From Treponema sp. (GTDB taxonomy: Bacteria > Spirochaetota > Spirochaetia > Treponematales > Treponemataceae), in contig JAGCWT010000095.1 in NCBI GenBank assembly GCA_017961705.1, positions 1 to 38,979 of the forward strand: 38,979 nt of DNA. Direction: 5' to 3'. Made by a program: the position numbers and the translations under genes. The notes under the pieces are model-generated. The model was not told the DNA's origin, made no database searches, and worked only from the letters and a program-made list of their open reading frames with translations. The number at the start of each line of letters is the position of its first letter. Position 1 is the stretch's first letter. Shown one piece after another: positions 24,454 to 32,762 of the stretch.

Positions 24454-26982
24454 TTAAAACTTGAATTCTATCTCCCCATCCTTTACGCCAAGCCCTACCT
24501 TTCCGCCACCGCTCAGCTTGCCAAAGAGCAGCTGGTCCACGAGAGGGGAGGCAATCAGGCTTTCTGCTGTGCGGGCAATGTTGCGGGCGCCAAATTCGCG
24601 GCTGTAGCCTTTTTCTGCAATCAGGGCAACGGCTTCGTCTGTGGCGGTAAGCTCAACGTCTTTTGTGGCAAGACGCTCTGCAATCTTTTTAATTTCCTTG
24701 CGGGCAATGTCTTGTGTTATCTCTTTTGGCAGATGGGCAAAGGTGATTATTGCATCAAGCCTGTTCCTAAATTCGGGGGAGAATTCTTTTTCTACAGCTT
24801 CGTTCAGTGTGGCGGAGTCGTTCTTTTCATCGCCAAAAGTGCTTCCGCCAGAGAATCCCACGGAGCCTTTTTCCATGTCGCGGGCACCGGCATTGCTTGT
24901 CATTATTATCATGCAGTTCTTAAAGTCTGCCTTGCGGCCCTGGTTGTCCGTAAGAATTCCGTAGTCCATAATCTGAAGGAGAATATTGTAAATGTCCTGA
25001 TGCGCTTTTTCTATCTCGTCAAAAAGGATTATTGAATGCGGTTCCTTTCTTACGCTGTCGGTTAAAAGTCCACCCTCTTCAAAACCAACGTATCCCGGCG
25101 GTGAACCAATCAGGCGGCTTACGGTATGCTTTTCCTGGTATTCGCTCATGTCAAAGCGCAGGAGTTTTTCGCCAAGAGAAGAGGCAAGAACTTTTGCAAG
25201 CTCTGTTTTTCCAACGCCTGTTGGGCCTACAAAGAGGAATGCCGCCTCCGGTTTTTCCATGTTGCGGAATCCAGCGCGGGCTTTTTTTACCGCCATGCAT
25301 ACGGATTCAACAGCCCTGTTCTGACCGAATATTTTTTGCTTAAGGTCGCTTTCAAGGGAACGGAGCTTTTCCTTTTCGCCAGTGGTAACTGTTTCCAGAG
25401 GAACCCTTGCAGCTTTTGCGGCAACCATGCGGATTGTGTCTTCTGTAACAGGAACAGGAGGAAGTTTTTCTTTTGTAGAATTTTCCTCGGGATTTTCCGC
25501 TGCCTTTTCAGCCTCGTTTTCAGCCTTTTCAGCCTTTCCAGATTCATTTGCAGAATCTTCTGCGGTAAGTTTTTCCTTTGCAGAATCCTTGTTCAAATCC
25601 TCCGTATGAATGCGGGTCCATGCCCCTGCTTCGTCCATAAGGTCAATTGCCTTGTCCGGAAGCCTTCTGTCCGGCAAAAACTGAAGTGACAAGTCAACCG
25701 CAAGCTCAAGAGTCCCTTCCTGGTAGCAGACATTGTGGTATTCAGCATAGCGGCTTTCAAGACCGTGCAAAATCTTAACGCATTCATCGCGGCTTGGCTC
25801 AAGAATGTCTATCTTCTGGAAGCGCCTTGCAAGAGCCCTGTCCTTTTCAAAAATCTTGGTGTATTCTTCAAAAGTGGTGGAACCAATGCAGCGGATCTTT
25901 CCTTCGGTAAGAACAGGCTTTAAAATGTTGGCCGCATCAAGGGCCCCGTTGCCAACAGATCCCGCACCTACAATCGTGTGAATTTCATCAATAAAAAGAA
26001 TTGCCTTTTCTTTTTTTAGCAAGTCCTTTGTTACCTTTTTAAGCCTTTCTTCAAAGTCTCCGCGGTATTTTGTTCCGGCCAAGAGGGCACCCATGTCCAG
26101 AGAGTAAACGGAAAAATCTTTTAATATAGAAGGAACTTCTCCTGCAACAATTCTCTGCGCAAGACCAAGCGTAACCGCAGTCTTTCCAACACCTGCATCC
26201 CCAACGTGAAGGGGATTGTTTTTTGTGCGGCGACAAAGAATTTGAACCGTGCGCTCAAGCTCGTATTCCCTGCCAACAAGAAGGTCCAGTTCTCCGTCCC
26301 TTGCCTTTTGTGTAAGGTCAACGGTATATTTTTCCAGTGCAGAAAAGCGGTGCTTCTTTTCCTTTTTGTGCCTCTCCTTTTCGTCTTCATCTTCGCCTGC
26401 ATCATCAGATGACTCTGCCTCCCCGTCCTCAAAATCAATGCGGGAATCATCGTCTGTGGAACTGCCATAGTCGTATTCATCATCTTCTGAATCATAGTAG
26501 TCAAACTCGTCGTATTCACCCTTGGACTTGCTGGTAAAAGGATAGCTCTGGTCTGTTATGGCTTCCAAAAGCACAAGTTTTTCCACGCCGTTTTTCTTTA
26601 GTATGTAGGAGCAGTAATTGTTTTCCGCATCGTACATGTAAACAAGCACGTCCGTAATGTCCAGCTTTTTTTTGCCGGAAGAAGCCGCGTGTGCAGAAGC
26701 GTTCTCCAGTATTTCCTGCAGCCCTGCCGTGGGAAGTGGATCGTATGCCGCAAGGAATTTTTCGTCCTTGTCCACACAGGGAATTTTCTTTGCAAAAAAA
26801 TCTTCAAGGTCATTCAGAATGTCCGCAACATTTGCCCCGCAGTCAAAGAGCAGGTCCATCACGTAGTCGTAGTGCATGGCAATATAAAGCAGGTGTTCCG
26901 GCGCAACAAATTCGTGGGCGTTCTTTTTTGCGTAGTTAAAGCTGTTGGTAAGCATTTCGTCAAGGTCTTTCTTTAAGTGCAT
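24454..26982 (-). CDS. clpA: ClpA-type AAA+ unfoldase of the ClpAP protease, 842 aa
   Basis: N-domain (1-145) for ClpS binding, then two AAA+ modules: D1 with Walker A GDAGVGKT (261-268) and Walker B AILFIDEIH (327-335), D2 with GPTGVGKT (586-593) and IILFDEIEK (651-659). The tripeptide VGF (708-710) in KGSVGFSGG corresponds to the ClpP-docking IGL/IGF loop. Unusual are a ~65-residue very acidic linker (150-215, Asp/Glu/Tyr/Ser) between the N-domain and D1, and a Glu/Lys/Ala low-complexity insert (about 465-505) before D2. It unfolds N-degron and other substrates for ClpP. It follows clpS by 12 nt in the same operon. Confidence 0.95.
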   Translation of the reverse strand: MHLKKDLDEMLTNSFNYAKKNAHEFVAPEHLLYIAMHYDYVMDLLFDCGANVADILNDLEDFFAKKIPCVDKDEKFLAAYDPLPTAGLQEILENASAHAASSGKKKLDITDVLVYMYDAENNYCSYILKKNGVEKLVLLEAITDQSYPFTSKSKGEYDEFDYYDSEDDEYDYGSSTDDDSRIDFEDGEAESSDDAGEDEDEKERHKKEKKHRFSALEKYTVDLTQKARDGELDLLVGREYELERTVQILCRRTKNNPLHVGDAGVGKTAVTLGLAQRIVAGEVPSILKDFSVYSLDMGALLAGTKYRGDFEERLKKVTKDLLKKEKAILFIDEIHTIVGAGSVGNGALDAANILKPVLTEGKIRCIGSTTFEEYTKIFEKDRALARRFQKIDILEPSRDECVKILHGLESRYAEYHNVCYQEGTLELAVDLSLQFLPDRRLPDKAIDLMDEAGAWTRIHTEDLNKDSAKEKLTAEDSANESGKAEKAENEAEKAAENPEENSTKEKLPPVPVTEDTIRMVAAKAARVPLETVTTGEKEKLRSLESDLKQKIFGQNRAVESVCMAVKKARAGFRNMEKPEAAFLFVGPTGVGKTELAKVLASSLGEKLLRFDMSEYQEKHTVSRLIGSPPGYVGFEEGGLLTDSVRKEPHSIILFDEIEKAHQDIYNILLQIMDYGILTDNQGRKADFKNCMIIMTSNAGARDMEKGSVGFSGGSTFGDEKNDSATLNEAVEKEFSPEFRNRLDAIITFAHLPKEITQDIARKEIKKIAERLATKDVELTATDEAVALIAEKGYSREFGARNIARTAESLIASPLVDQLLFGKLSGGGKVGLGVKDGEIEFKF

Positions 26983-26994
26983 CTTTACCAGCTC

Positions 26995-27303
26995 CTATGC
27001 CTTTTGAATCTCGCATCTAAGCGGAAAGCCCTGCTGCCTTGCCATGCGGACTGCAATCTGCGCCCTGGTGGAAGCAATGTCGTAAGTGTAAATTCCCGCA
27101 ACGCCGCTACCTGTTTTGTGGACGCTCATCATCACCTTTTCCGCCTCTTCCGCTCCAAGATGAAAAACACTCTGCAAAACCTGCACCACAAATTCCATGG
27201 TAGTAAAATCATCGTTCAAGAGAATAACTTTATAATCATCGGGTTCCTTTAGAAAAGTCTTCTGAGCAAGCGAACCTTCGTTTTCATAATCATCATAAGG
27301 CAT
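26995..27303 (-). CDS. clpS: ClpS N-degron adaptor, 102 aa
   Basis: Full-length ClpS core: DDYKVILLNDDFTTMEFVVQVL with the substrate-pocket Asn30 and Asp31, His62 in MSVHKTGSGVAGIYTYDIA, and C-terminal AQIAVRMARQQGFPLRCEI. It delivers proteins with destabilising N-terminal residues to ClpA, encoded next. The promoter lies 6 nt before the ATG and there is no ribosome site, so the clpS-clpA mRNA is probably leaderless. Confidence 0.95.
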   Translation of the reverse strand: MPYDDYENEGSLAQKTFLKEPDDYKVILLNDDFTTMEFVVQVLQSVFHLGAEEAEKVMMSVHKTGSGVAGIYTYDIASTRAQIAVRMARQQGFPLRCEIQKA

Positions 27304-27309
27304 AGGCCA

Positions 27310-27337
27310 ATACTAGCACAATTCTTGATTTTTGCAA
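27310..27337 (-). promoter_or_regulatory. Promoter of clpS-clpA
   Basis: Minus-strand -35 TTGCAA (27337-27332), 16-nt spacer, extended -10 TGC-TAGTAT (-10 hexamer 27315-27310), then 6 nt to the ATG at 27303. Confidence 0.5.
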
Positions 27338-27367
27338 ACAGGTCATAAGTATTATAATTTCCAGGAT

Positions 27368-27519
27368 GTTAGTCTTTTGGACGAGCTTTTGTCCGTTCTA
27401 CCATTTTCTTCCTTGGCTAATTCGACCGTAGGTTGCTTTGCGTCACCGCCCTTCCACCCTTCGCTCACGCTCATAGCGTCCTTGCGGCCGCTACTAAAGG
27501 GGTTCCACGGCGGAGTAGG
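27368..27519 (-). repeat. Dispersed structured repeat, long form (copy 7)
   Basis: Read on the minus strand it parallels copy 1 from end to end: CCTACTCCGCCGTGGAACCCCTTTAGTAG.., GGGCGGTGACGCA, then GAATTAGCC, ATGGTAGAAC and a GGAC-AAAAGCTC-GTCC hairpin, ending AAAGACTAAC. It fills the gap between the clpS promoter and the + strand S66 gene; no gene is present in 27338-27618. Confidence 0.75.
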
Positions 27520-27618
27520 CTTTTTCCTGCAAAGTAAAATTGGCATTCAAACCGATGCTGTTAATTTTGCAAAGAATATGATAGAATTGCTTTTGCGTGA
27601 TTTTGCTTGGAGTTAAAA

Positions 27619-28653
27619 ATGGTAAAGAAAGTTGCAATAATTAGTTTGTCCAGAGGCATACTGGGGGAGCCTTTTATATCCCATGAATTAAAAATAGGTC
27701 TTGACCGCCTAAAAAATTATGGCCTTGAAGTTGTTACAACAGAATCAGCTTTGAAGGGCCTTGACTACATAAAAAACAATCCCCAGGCCAGAGCAAAGGA
27801 TTTGCTTGATGCCCTTTATGATAAATCCGTTGATATGATTTTGTGTGCAATCGGCGGTGATGATACTTACAAGTTGCTTCCCTATCTTTTTGAAAAAGAT
27901 GAACTTAAAAAAGCCGTAAAGGATAACAAAAAGATTTTCCTTGGCTATTCGGATACAACGTGGAATCATTTTATGTTCAATAAAGTTGGCTTCAAAACTT
28001 TTTACGGACAAGCCTTTATTACCGACTTGTGCGAGCTTGAAAATGAAATGCTTCCGTATTCAAAAAAATATTTTGAAGAGCTGATAAATAAAAAATGCAT
28101 AAGAAAAATAGAAGCGAGTGACGTTTGGTATACAGAGCGGACTGATTTTGGTATCTCCCAAATCGGCAAAAAAAGAGAAGCGCACAAGAATCAGGGCTTC
28201 CAGCTCTTGCAGGGTAGCGCCGTTTTTTCCGGGGAGATTTTAGGCGGCTGCATTGAATCAATGTATGATATGTTTGACGGCAGCAGGTATCCCGATACGG
28301 TTGAGCTTTGCAAAAAATACAATCTTTTTCCAGCGGCTAAAGAATGGCAGGGGAAAATTTTGCTCCTTGAATCATCTGAAGAAAAAACAAAACCTGAATT
28401 ATATAGAAAGATGGTAAAAGCATTAAAAGAAGCAGGTGTTTTTAATTCTGTAAGCGGGGTTCTTGTTGGAAAGCCTGTTGATGAGATTTACTATAATGAG
28501 TACAAATCTATTTTGCTGGAAGAAATAGATGATAAAAATTTGCCTCTTGTATATAATGTGAATGTTGGGCACGCAACACCGCATTGCATTATTCCGTTAG
28601 GGGTAAAATGCACTGTAGATATGAATGAGAAGTGCATCCTGTTTGACGTGTAA
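27619..28653 (+). CDS. S66-family LD-carboxypeptidase/MccF-like protein, 344 aa
   Basis: Peptidase S66 fold: N-terminal VAIISLSRGILGE, nucleophile elbow FLGYSDTT (Ser111), catalytic Glu in KILLLESSEEK and His in VNVGHATPH. LD-carboxypeptidases trim the terminal D-Ala from muropeptides in cell-wall recycling; MccF relatives instead cleave microcin C-type antibiotics. Length (344) and the S-E-H spacing fit the MccF-like branch. ATG 27619 has GGAG 6 nt upstream; an in-frame TTG at 27607 lies inside that site and is rejected. AT-rich codon use sets it apart from clpA. Confidence 0.88.
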   Translation: MVKKVAIISLSRGILGEPFISHELKIGLDRLKNYGLEVVTTESALKGLDYIKNNPQARAKDLLDALYDKSVDMILCAIGGDDTYKLLPYLFEKDELKKAVKDNKKIFLGYSDTTWNHFMFNKVGFKTFYGQAFITDLCELENEMLPYSKKYFEELINKKCIRKIEASDVWYTERTDFGISQIGKKREAHKNQGFQLLQGSAVFSGEILGGCIESMYDMFDGSRYPDTVELCKKYNLFPAAKEWQGKILLLESSEEKTKPELYRKMVKALKEAGVFNSVSGVLVGKPVDEIYYNEYKSILLEEIDDKNLPLVYNVNVGHATPHCIIPLGVKCTVDMNEKCILFDV

Positions 28654-28672
28654 AATCATAGGAAATAAAAAT

Positions 28673-29188
28673 ATGAAAATAAAAACTTGCCTTTTTATAG
28701 CCTTCTTTCTTTTTGCACTTGCTGCATGTTCAAAAGACACAAACCTTCCTGCGTCCATAGAGACTCCGCTTGGAACTTTTAAAAGCTGTGGGACTGGCGA
28801 AGAAACCTGGGGCTACAATTATCTTTTTGAGCGGGACGGAAAAGAGACTGCCCTTTTTGCAATGTTTACGCCGGGGGCTGTTAGCAAAAAAGAGGTGGAA
28901 AAAATGCTTGGGCTGCTCCAGAAATTTTATTCAAAGTTGCCAAAGGCAGAAAAAGATATTATTTCTTATGCGGCCAAAAATGCAGCTGAGGGTAAGTATG
29001 AAGATGTAATCCTGAACACCGGGCGCGTCTATTGCATCTCGTATTATCAGGAAGAAAAAGCCAAAGATGCAAATATGGTTTATTCACTTGTTACGGATGA
29101 GCATATACACGGCTGTGACTTTGTTGAGGTTTACTCCGATTTGAAGGGTAACTTGCAAAGTGCCTGTCTTGTTGGCTTTCAGGATTGA
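28673..29188 (+). CDS. Putative lipoprotein, 171 aa
   Basis: Signal peptide with a good lipobox LAAC (Cys19) and AGGAAA upstream of ATG 28673; the frame is open 48 nt further, into the S66 gene, but without a signal sequence. Mature part is a soluble mixed domain with a cysteine (ESCGTGEETWGYNYLF region) and no known motif. It follows the S66 gene by 19 nt, so both are probably one transcript. Its stop is 9 nt from the convergent GHL10 gene. Confidence 0.75.
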   Translation: MKIKTCLFIAFFLFALAACSKDTNLPASIETPLGTFKSCGTGEETWGYNYLFERDGKETALFAMFTPGAVSKKEVEKMLGLLQKFYSKLPKAEKDIISYAAKNAAEGKYEDVILNTGRVYCISYYQEEKAKDANMVYSLVTDEHIHGCDFVEVYSDLKGNLQSACLVGFQD

Positions 29189-29197
29189 GTTACCAAT

Positions 29198-30586
29198 CTA
29201 TCTTTTCATGATAGCTTCCAGAGCGGCAAGTTCTTTTTCTGCATGTGAAGAGTTCACTGGCGAAGGAGAGAAAAGGCTTGCGTAGCGGAAGCAGGAAATT
29301 CCTTCGTAGTCTGCCTTTGTTGCTGCAAGGGTCTGGTCTGCCAAGATGCGGCTGCTGTTCTGCCATTCAGCGTCTGCATCTGCATTGCCTGCAGATTGAA
29401 CAGAGCCCACTTTGTATGCGGCAAGTCCTGCAATCAGCTTTACGTTTGTGCCGGCTGTTATTTGCTTCCATTCATTAAGGGTTGGCTCAAAAGGTTTTGC
29501 CGTGTGCAAAAAGCCCCAGTAGATTTGCGGTGCAAGGTAGTCAACACTTCCCTGCTTTGCCCAGTGTGCCGGGTCTGCAAACATGGCATTCCTGCAGGTC
29601 TGAATGTTTCCAGAAGGTGATATGCCGAATGTAAGTTCCGGGTTTGCCTTTTTTACCGCTGCATAAATTTGTTTTACCATTGCGTCTACGTTTACCGTAC
29701 GGAAGTTCTTTAGGGTAAGCTTTGGATGCTTTTGCTTTTCCTTTTCAAATTCATTTGCGTCTATTTCTTCTGGAAGGGATGCCGGGTAAAAATAGTCGTC
29801 TATGTGGATTCCGTCTATGTCGTAATTCTGAACAAGTTCGCTTACGCATTTTGTGATTAGGCGAATCACTTCTGGGTAATAGGGATTAAGGTACCAGCGT
29901 CCCTGGTGTAAGAATGCCCTGCCTTTCTTTTCCTTTGCCCATTTTTTTACTATAAAGTCATCCGGCAAGGATTCAAGTTCTTCTTCTTTTACAGACCGCA
30001 TTGGGTTAATCCATGCTTCTGTGCGGATGTTTTTTTTCTTCATCTGGGTTACAAGAATTTTTAGCGGGTCATAGCTTGCCTTTGCCCATGAACTTTCCTC
30101 TTCTTCTGGGTAGTTTCCGGCTCTTCCTTCCATTCCAATGCTAACTTCAACTCCGGTTCTTGTCCAACCGCCCTTTCCAAATCCAATTCCAATGCCAACG
30201 CCTGTGTGTATTCCGCTGTCCCTTTCCCTTGACGCGGAACTTTTTGCAGTAGTGGCAATTCCGCCGGGCAAATGCTTTGAAGGAGGATAGACGGATGATG
30301 AATAGAGCACATCTGTGAACGCAACCGCCTGTATGTATATTGTGTTGAAGCCTGCTTTGCTAAGGTTTTGGGCACACTCTTTTGCAAATTCCGTAAATTC
30401 TTTTTTGCTCATGCCGGAACAAAGTTCTTCGTATTCAAGGTAGGAGAACCAGACTGCATAGGTTTTTCCGCCGCCCCTTTCTTCCTGCTGTGAAGAAGAA
30501 CAGCCTGTAAAAAATTGCATGACAAGGAGTGCGGATGCAAGCAGGGCTATAAAAATAAAAGACAGATTTCTTTTTGTTTTATTCAT
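29198..30586 (-). CDS. GHL10 (DUF187)-type glycoside hydrolase-like lipoprotein, 462 aa
   Basis: Lipobox FTGC (Cys29) then a TIM-barrel of the GHL10/YngK type: YAVWFSYLEY, GFNTIYIQAVAF, IRTEAWINPMR, YDIDGIHIDDYFYP (putative catalytic Asp pair), LTFGISPSGN and VDYLAPQIYWG. Family members are thought to act on peptidoglycan or related envelope glycans. A Gly-rich insertion (about 125-155, GVGIGIGFGKGGW) replaces a loop. It overlaps the GH25 gene by 8 nt; two envelope-anchored glycosidases made from one mRNA suggest joint cell-wall turnover. Confidence 0.88.
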   Translation of the reverse strand: MNKTKRNLSFIFIALLASALLVMQFFTGCSSSQQEERGGGKTYAVWFSYLEYEELCSGMSKKEFTEFAKECAQNLSKAGFNTIYIQAVAFTDVLYSSSVYPPSKHLPGGIATTAKSSASRERDSGIHTGVGIGIGFGKGGWTRTGVEVSIGMEGRAGNYPEEEESSWAKASYDPLKILVTQMKKKNIRTEAWINPMRSVKEEELESLPDDFIVKKWAKEKKGRAFLHQGRWYLNPYYPEVIRLITKCVSELVQNYDIDGIHIDDYFYPASLPEEIDANEFEKEKQKHPKLTLKNFRTVNVDAMVKQIYAAVKKANPELTFGISPSGNIQTCRNAMFADPAHWAKQGSVDYLAPQIYWGFLHTAKPFEPTLNEWKQITAGTNVKLIAGLAAYKVGSVQSAGNADADAEWQNSSRILADQTLAATKADYEGISCFRYASLFSPSPVNSSHAEKELAALEAIMKR

Positions 30587-31454
30587 CTTCCTCCACCTTT
30601 ACTATCATTATGTTAAGGTCAACAGGCTTTGTGATTTTTTTGTCCAGCCTTATTCCGTCAATGCTTTCTCCCCTTTCCGTGTACTGCCACATGGTAAAAG
30701 CATAGGGTGTCTGGGGATATTTTTCGTAGTCTGCATACCAGAAGTCGTAGGCTTCCAGTTTTTTCATGTCAAAAAAGAATGCTTCCCAAATCATGTTGGC
30801 ATAAACCATGGGCTTGTAGCCGGCTTTTTTTACTGCCTCGCAAAAGACAAGGGTCGTTGCTGTAAATACTTCGCCTGAAACTCCGTCCGTGCGGGCTTCG
30901 TCCTTGAGTATGCTTTCTGGGTCAAATACAACCGGCAGGGTAATATGCTCTTTGTAGGGTTCAATTAAGCGCAAGACCATCTGGGCTTCTTCTTCCGCCT
31001 CTTCTTCTGTGATTGCCTGAGAGAAAAAATAAACTCCTATGTCCAGCCCGGCTTCTATTGCTTCCTTTATGTTCTGCTCAAACATTTTGTCCTGTATGAG
31101 GTAGCCTGTCTGGTAGCCCCTGTAGCCTGTGCGGAGGATTGCGAATTCAATTCCCCAGTCCTTCATCTTTTTCCAGTCAACCGGGCCGTCGTGGTGGGAT
31201 ATGTCTACGCCAAGTTTTGAAGTGTAGCGGTCGTCTCCCCTGTAAAAGAGCTTTTCTCCTTCGCGCACAAAGCATTCGTTTTTGTAGCTGTGCTTGCTAA
31301 CCGTGTCGTCCAGATTTGCGGAATGGTATTGCTTGTTTGCATCTATGAATTCAAATGGGATTGTAGGATTTTCTTTTGGTGCACTTGCGCAGGATGTTAG
31401 TGCGGCTGCAAGGATAAGGCTTGCCGTTGCTGCGTAATGGAAAGTATTTTTCAT
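30579..31454 (-). CDS. GH25 lysozyme-family lipoprotein, 291 aa
   Basis: Lipobox LTSC (Cys22). GH25 muramidase barrel: LGVDISHHDGPVDW (Asp84), FAILRTGYRG, IGVYFFSQA, LPVVFDPES (Asp178, Glu180 as acid), YKPMVYANMIWE, FWYADYE and FTMWQYTERG. GH25 enzymes cut the glycan strand of peptidoglycan. It has a GGAGA site and is the first gene of the pair with GHL10. Residues 25-80 form an extra beta-rich N-terminal part not typical for the family. Confidence 0.92.
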   Translation of the reverse strand: MKNTFHYAATASLILAAALTSCASAPKENPTIPFEFIDANKQYHSANLDDTVSKHSYKNECFVREGEKLFYRGDDRYTSKLGVDISHHDGPVDWKKMKDWGIEFAILRTGYRGYQTGYLIQDKMFEQNIKEAIEAGLDIGVYFFSQAITEEEAEEEAQMVLRLIEPYKEHITLPVVFDPESILKDEARTDGVSGEVFTATTLVFCEAVKKAGYKPMVYANMIWEAFFFDMKKLEAYDFWYADYEKYPQTPYAFTMWQYTERGESIDGIRLDKKITKPVDLNIMIVKVEEDE

Positions 31455-31541
31455 TTTTTCTCCAGATTTTTTTTGAACTGACTCCGTGTGATTTTAGCAT
31501 GAAATTTAACCTTGTTTCAAGACTAATTTTTGCCAGCAATT

Positions 31542-32081
31542 CTATTCTGATTTTTTAAGCCAGTAACTTACGCAGGGCTCTTTGCTTGTTTTTTTTGCAG
31601 AATGCATTGTCCCGCAAGGAATGTAAATTGTGTCACCCGGATAAAGAAAAAATGATTTGTTGTCCATTTTCATTTCCATGGAACCGCTGACGATTATACC
31701 AAGCTCGTCATGGTCATGGGGAACAAAAGGATAAAGCTGGTCAGAAGAAATTGTCATGCATGAGCCCTTTATTTTTGTGTCTCCCTGAGTGATGCTTTCA
31801 TAAACAAGGGAACCGTCATCTTGTTCAAAAAGCTTTTGCCTGTCATCTTTTCTTACAACTTTTGTATCAGCTTCTGGTTTGGGCTGTGACAGAAGATCGT
31901 TTAGCGTAAGGTTCATTGCCTCGCAGATTTTGTGCAGCTGCTGAATTGAAGGACTTGTCTTGTCATTTTCAACATTGCTTAAAAATCCGACTGAATAACC
32001 TGTTTTTTCTGCAAGTTCTTCCAGCGTAATTTTACTGTGTTTTCTAAGACTTTTAATTTTTTCTCCGATCTCAAAATCCAT
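31542..32081 (-). CDS. XRE-cupin transcription regulator (PuuR-like), 179 aa
   Basis: N-terminal helix-turn-helix (IGEKIKSLRKHSKITLEELAEKTGYSVGFLSNVENDKTSPSIQQLHKICEAM) joined to a C-terminal cupin (about 105-175: FVPHDHDELGIIVSGSMEMKMDNKSFFLYPGDTIYIPCGTMHSAKK). This architecture is that of PuuR and relatives, which often repress catabolic operons for polyamines or amino acids and sense the substrate in the cupin. It is divergent from the oxidase/ammonium operon and a palindrome sits between, so it is its likely regulator. It has its own promoter (minus-strand TTGAAA-17-TAAAGT, 32128-32100). Confidence 0.92.
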   Translation of the reverse strand: MDFEIGEKIKSLRKHSKITLEELAEKTGYSVGFLSNVENDKTSPSIQQLHKICEAMNLTLNDLLSQPKPEADTKVVRKDDRQKLFEQDDGSLVYESITQGDTKIKGSCMTISSDQLYPFVPHDHDELGIIVSGSMEMKMDNKSFFLYPGDTIYIPCGTMHSAKKTSKEPCVSYWLKKSE

Positions 32082-32099
32082 AAAATGCCCCGATGAATA

Positions 32100-32128
32100 A
32101 CTTTACCATAACAAAAAAGATGTTTCAA
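32100..32128 (-). promoter_or_regulatory. Promoter of the XRE-cupin gene
   Basis: Minus-strand -35 TTGAAA (32128-32123), 17-nt spacer, -10 TAAAGT (32105-32100), followed by a GGGG ribosome site before ATG 32081. Confidence 0.5.
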
Positions 32129-32179
32129 GTTTTTCATTGGCGTGAAATTCCTTTTTTCTTAGTTCTGTTTTTTACAAAA

Positions 32180-32239
32180 TTATGAAAAAAATATGAAAAA
32201 TCGGTACTAAAAACCCTGTATTTTTCATAATTATGAAAA
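32180..32239. promoter_or_regulatory. Palindromic operator cluster for the amine-oxidase operon
   Basis: Perfect 18-bp palindrome TTTTCATAATTATGAAAA (32222-32239) six bases before the -35 box of ridA. Two more half-sites TATGAAAA lie at 32181-32188 and 32192-32199, 11 bp apart (one helical turn). This looks like the binding region of the XRE-cupin protein, able to control both directions. Confidence 0.6.
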
Positions 32240-32245
32240 TTTGCA

Positions 32246-32274
32246 TTGACATTATAAAAAAATAATTCTATACC
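32246..32274 (+). promoter_or_regulatory. Promoter of the ridA-led operon
   Basis: Consensus -35 TTGACA (32246-32251), 17-nt spacer, -10 TATACC (32269-32274), then about 50 nt of leader with an AGGAGG-type site before ATG 32330. Confidence 0.75.
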
Positions 32275-32329
32275 TAAATCAACAAAGAAAAGAGCTGTAT
32301 AAAGACAGTTAACAAACAGGAGGAGAATT

Positions 32330-32737
32330 ATGGAATTCCCAAGAGAAAACATTCATGGTGGTGCAAAGTTTGAAGACGTTGCAGGATACGCACGCATCGC
32401 TGTAGCAGGTCCTTTTGCATTTGTTTCAGGAACAACAGCTGTTACACCAGAAGGTACAGTTCACGGAGAAGGAGATGCTTATGCTCAGGCAAAATACATC
32501 TTTGACAAACTTGTAACTCTCCTTGAAAAAAATGGAATAAAAAAAGAAGAAGTTGTCAAAGTAAATATATGGACTACTGATGTTTCAAAAAATATGGACA
32601 TCACAAAAGCATATTCTGAATATTTTATGGCAACACGTCCTGCATGTTCATGGATTGGAGTTGCAGCTTTGAACAGACCAAGCCAGATTGTTGAAATCGA
32701 AATGATTGCAATGAAAGGCTGCACATTCAAAGGCTAG
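32330..32737 (+). CDS. RidA/YjgF-family imine deaminase, 135 aa
   Basis: Complete RidA fold with the catalytic Arg103 in ATRPACSWIGVAAL and Glu122 in VEIEMIAM. RidA proteins hydrolyse reactive 2-imino or enamine intermediates to keto compounds plus ammonia. As first gene of an amine/imino-acid oxidase operon, it very likely processes the imine made by the flavoproteins downstream. It has a consensus promoter and a strong ribosome site and is followed by an attenuator-like hairpin, so it may be made in excess over the rest. Confidence 0.93.
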   Translation: MEFPRENIHGGAKFEDVAGYARIAVAGPFAFVSGTTAVTPEGTVHGEGDAYAQAKYIFDKLVTLLEKNGIKKEEVVKVNIWTTDVSKNMDITKAYSEYFMATRPACSWIGVAALNRPSQIVEIEMIAMKGCTFKG

Positions 32738-32762
32738 AAGAAATTAAAGATTGATAAAACTT

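Noticed and set aside
24445..25689. Long + frames opposite clpA
   Set aside because: Antisense to the second AAA+ module of clpA, with Cys/Phe-rich products and no start signals.
2730..27519. CRISPR array
   Set aside because: The repeats are long, variable, kilobases apart and in both orientations, and no cas genes are present.
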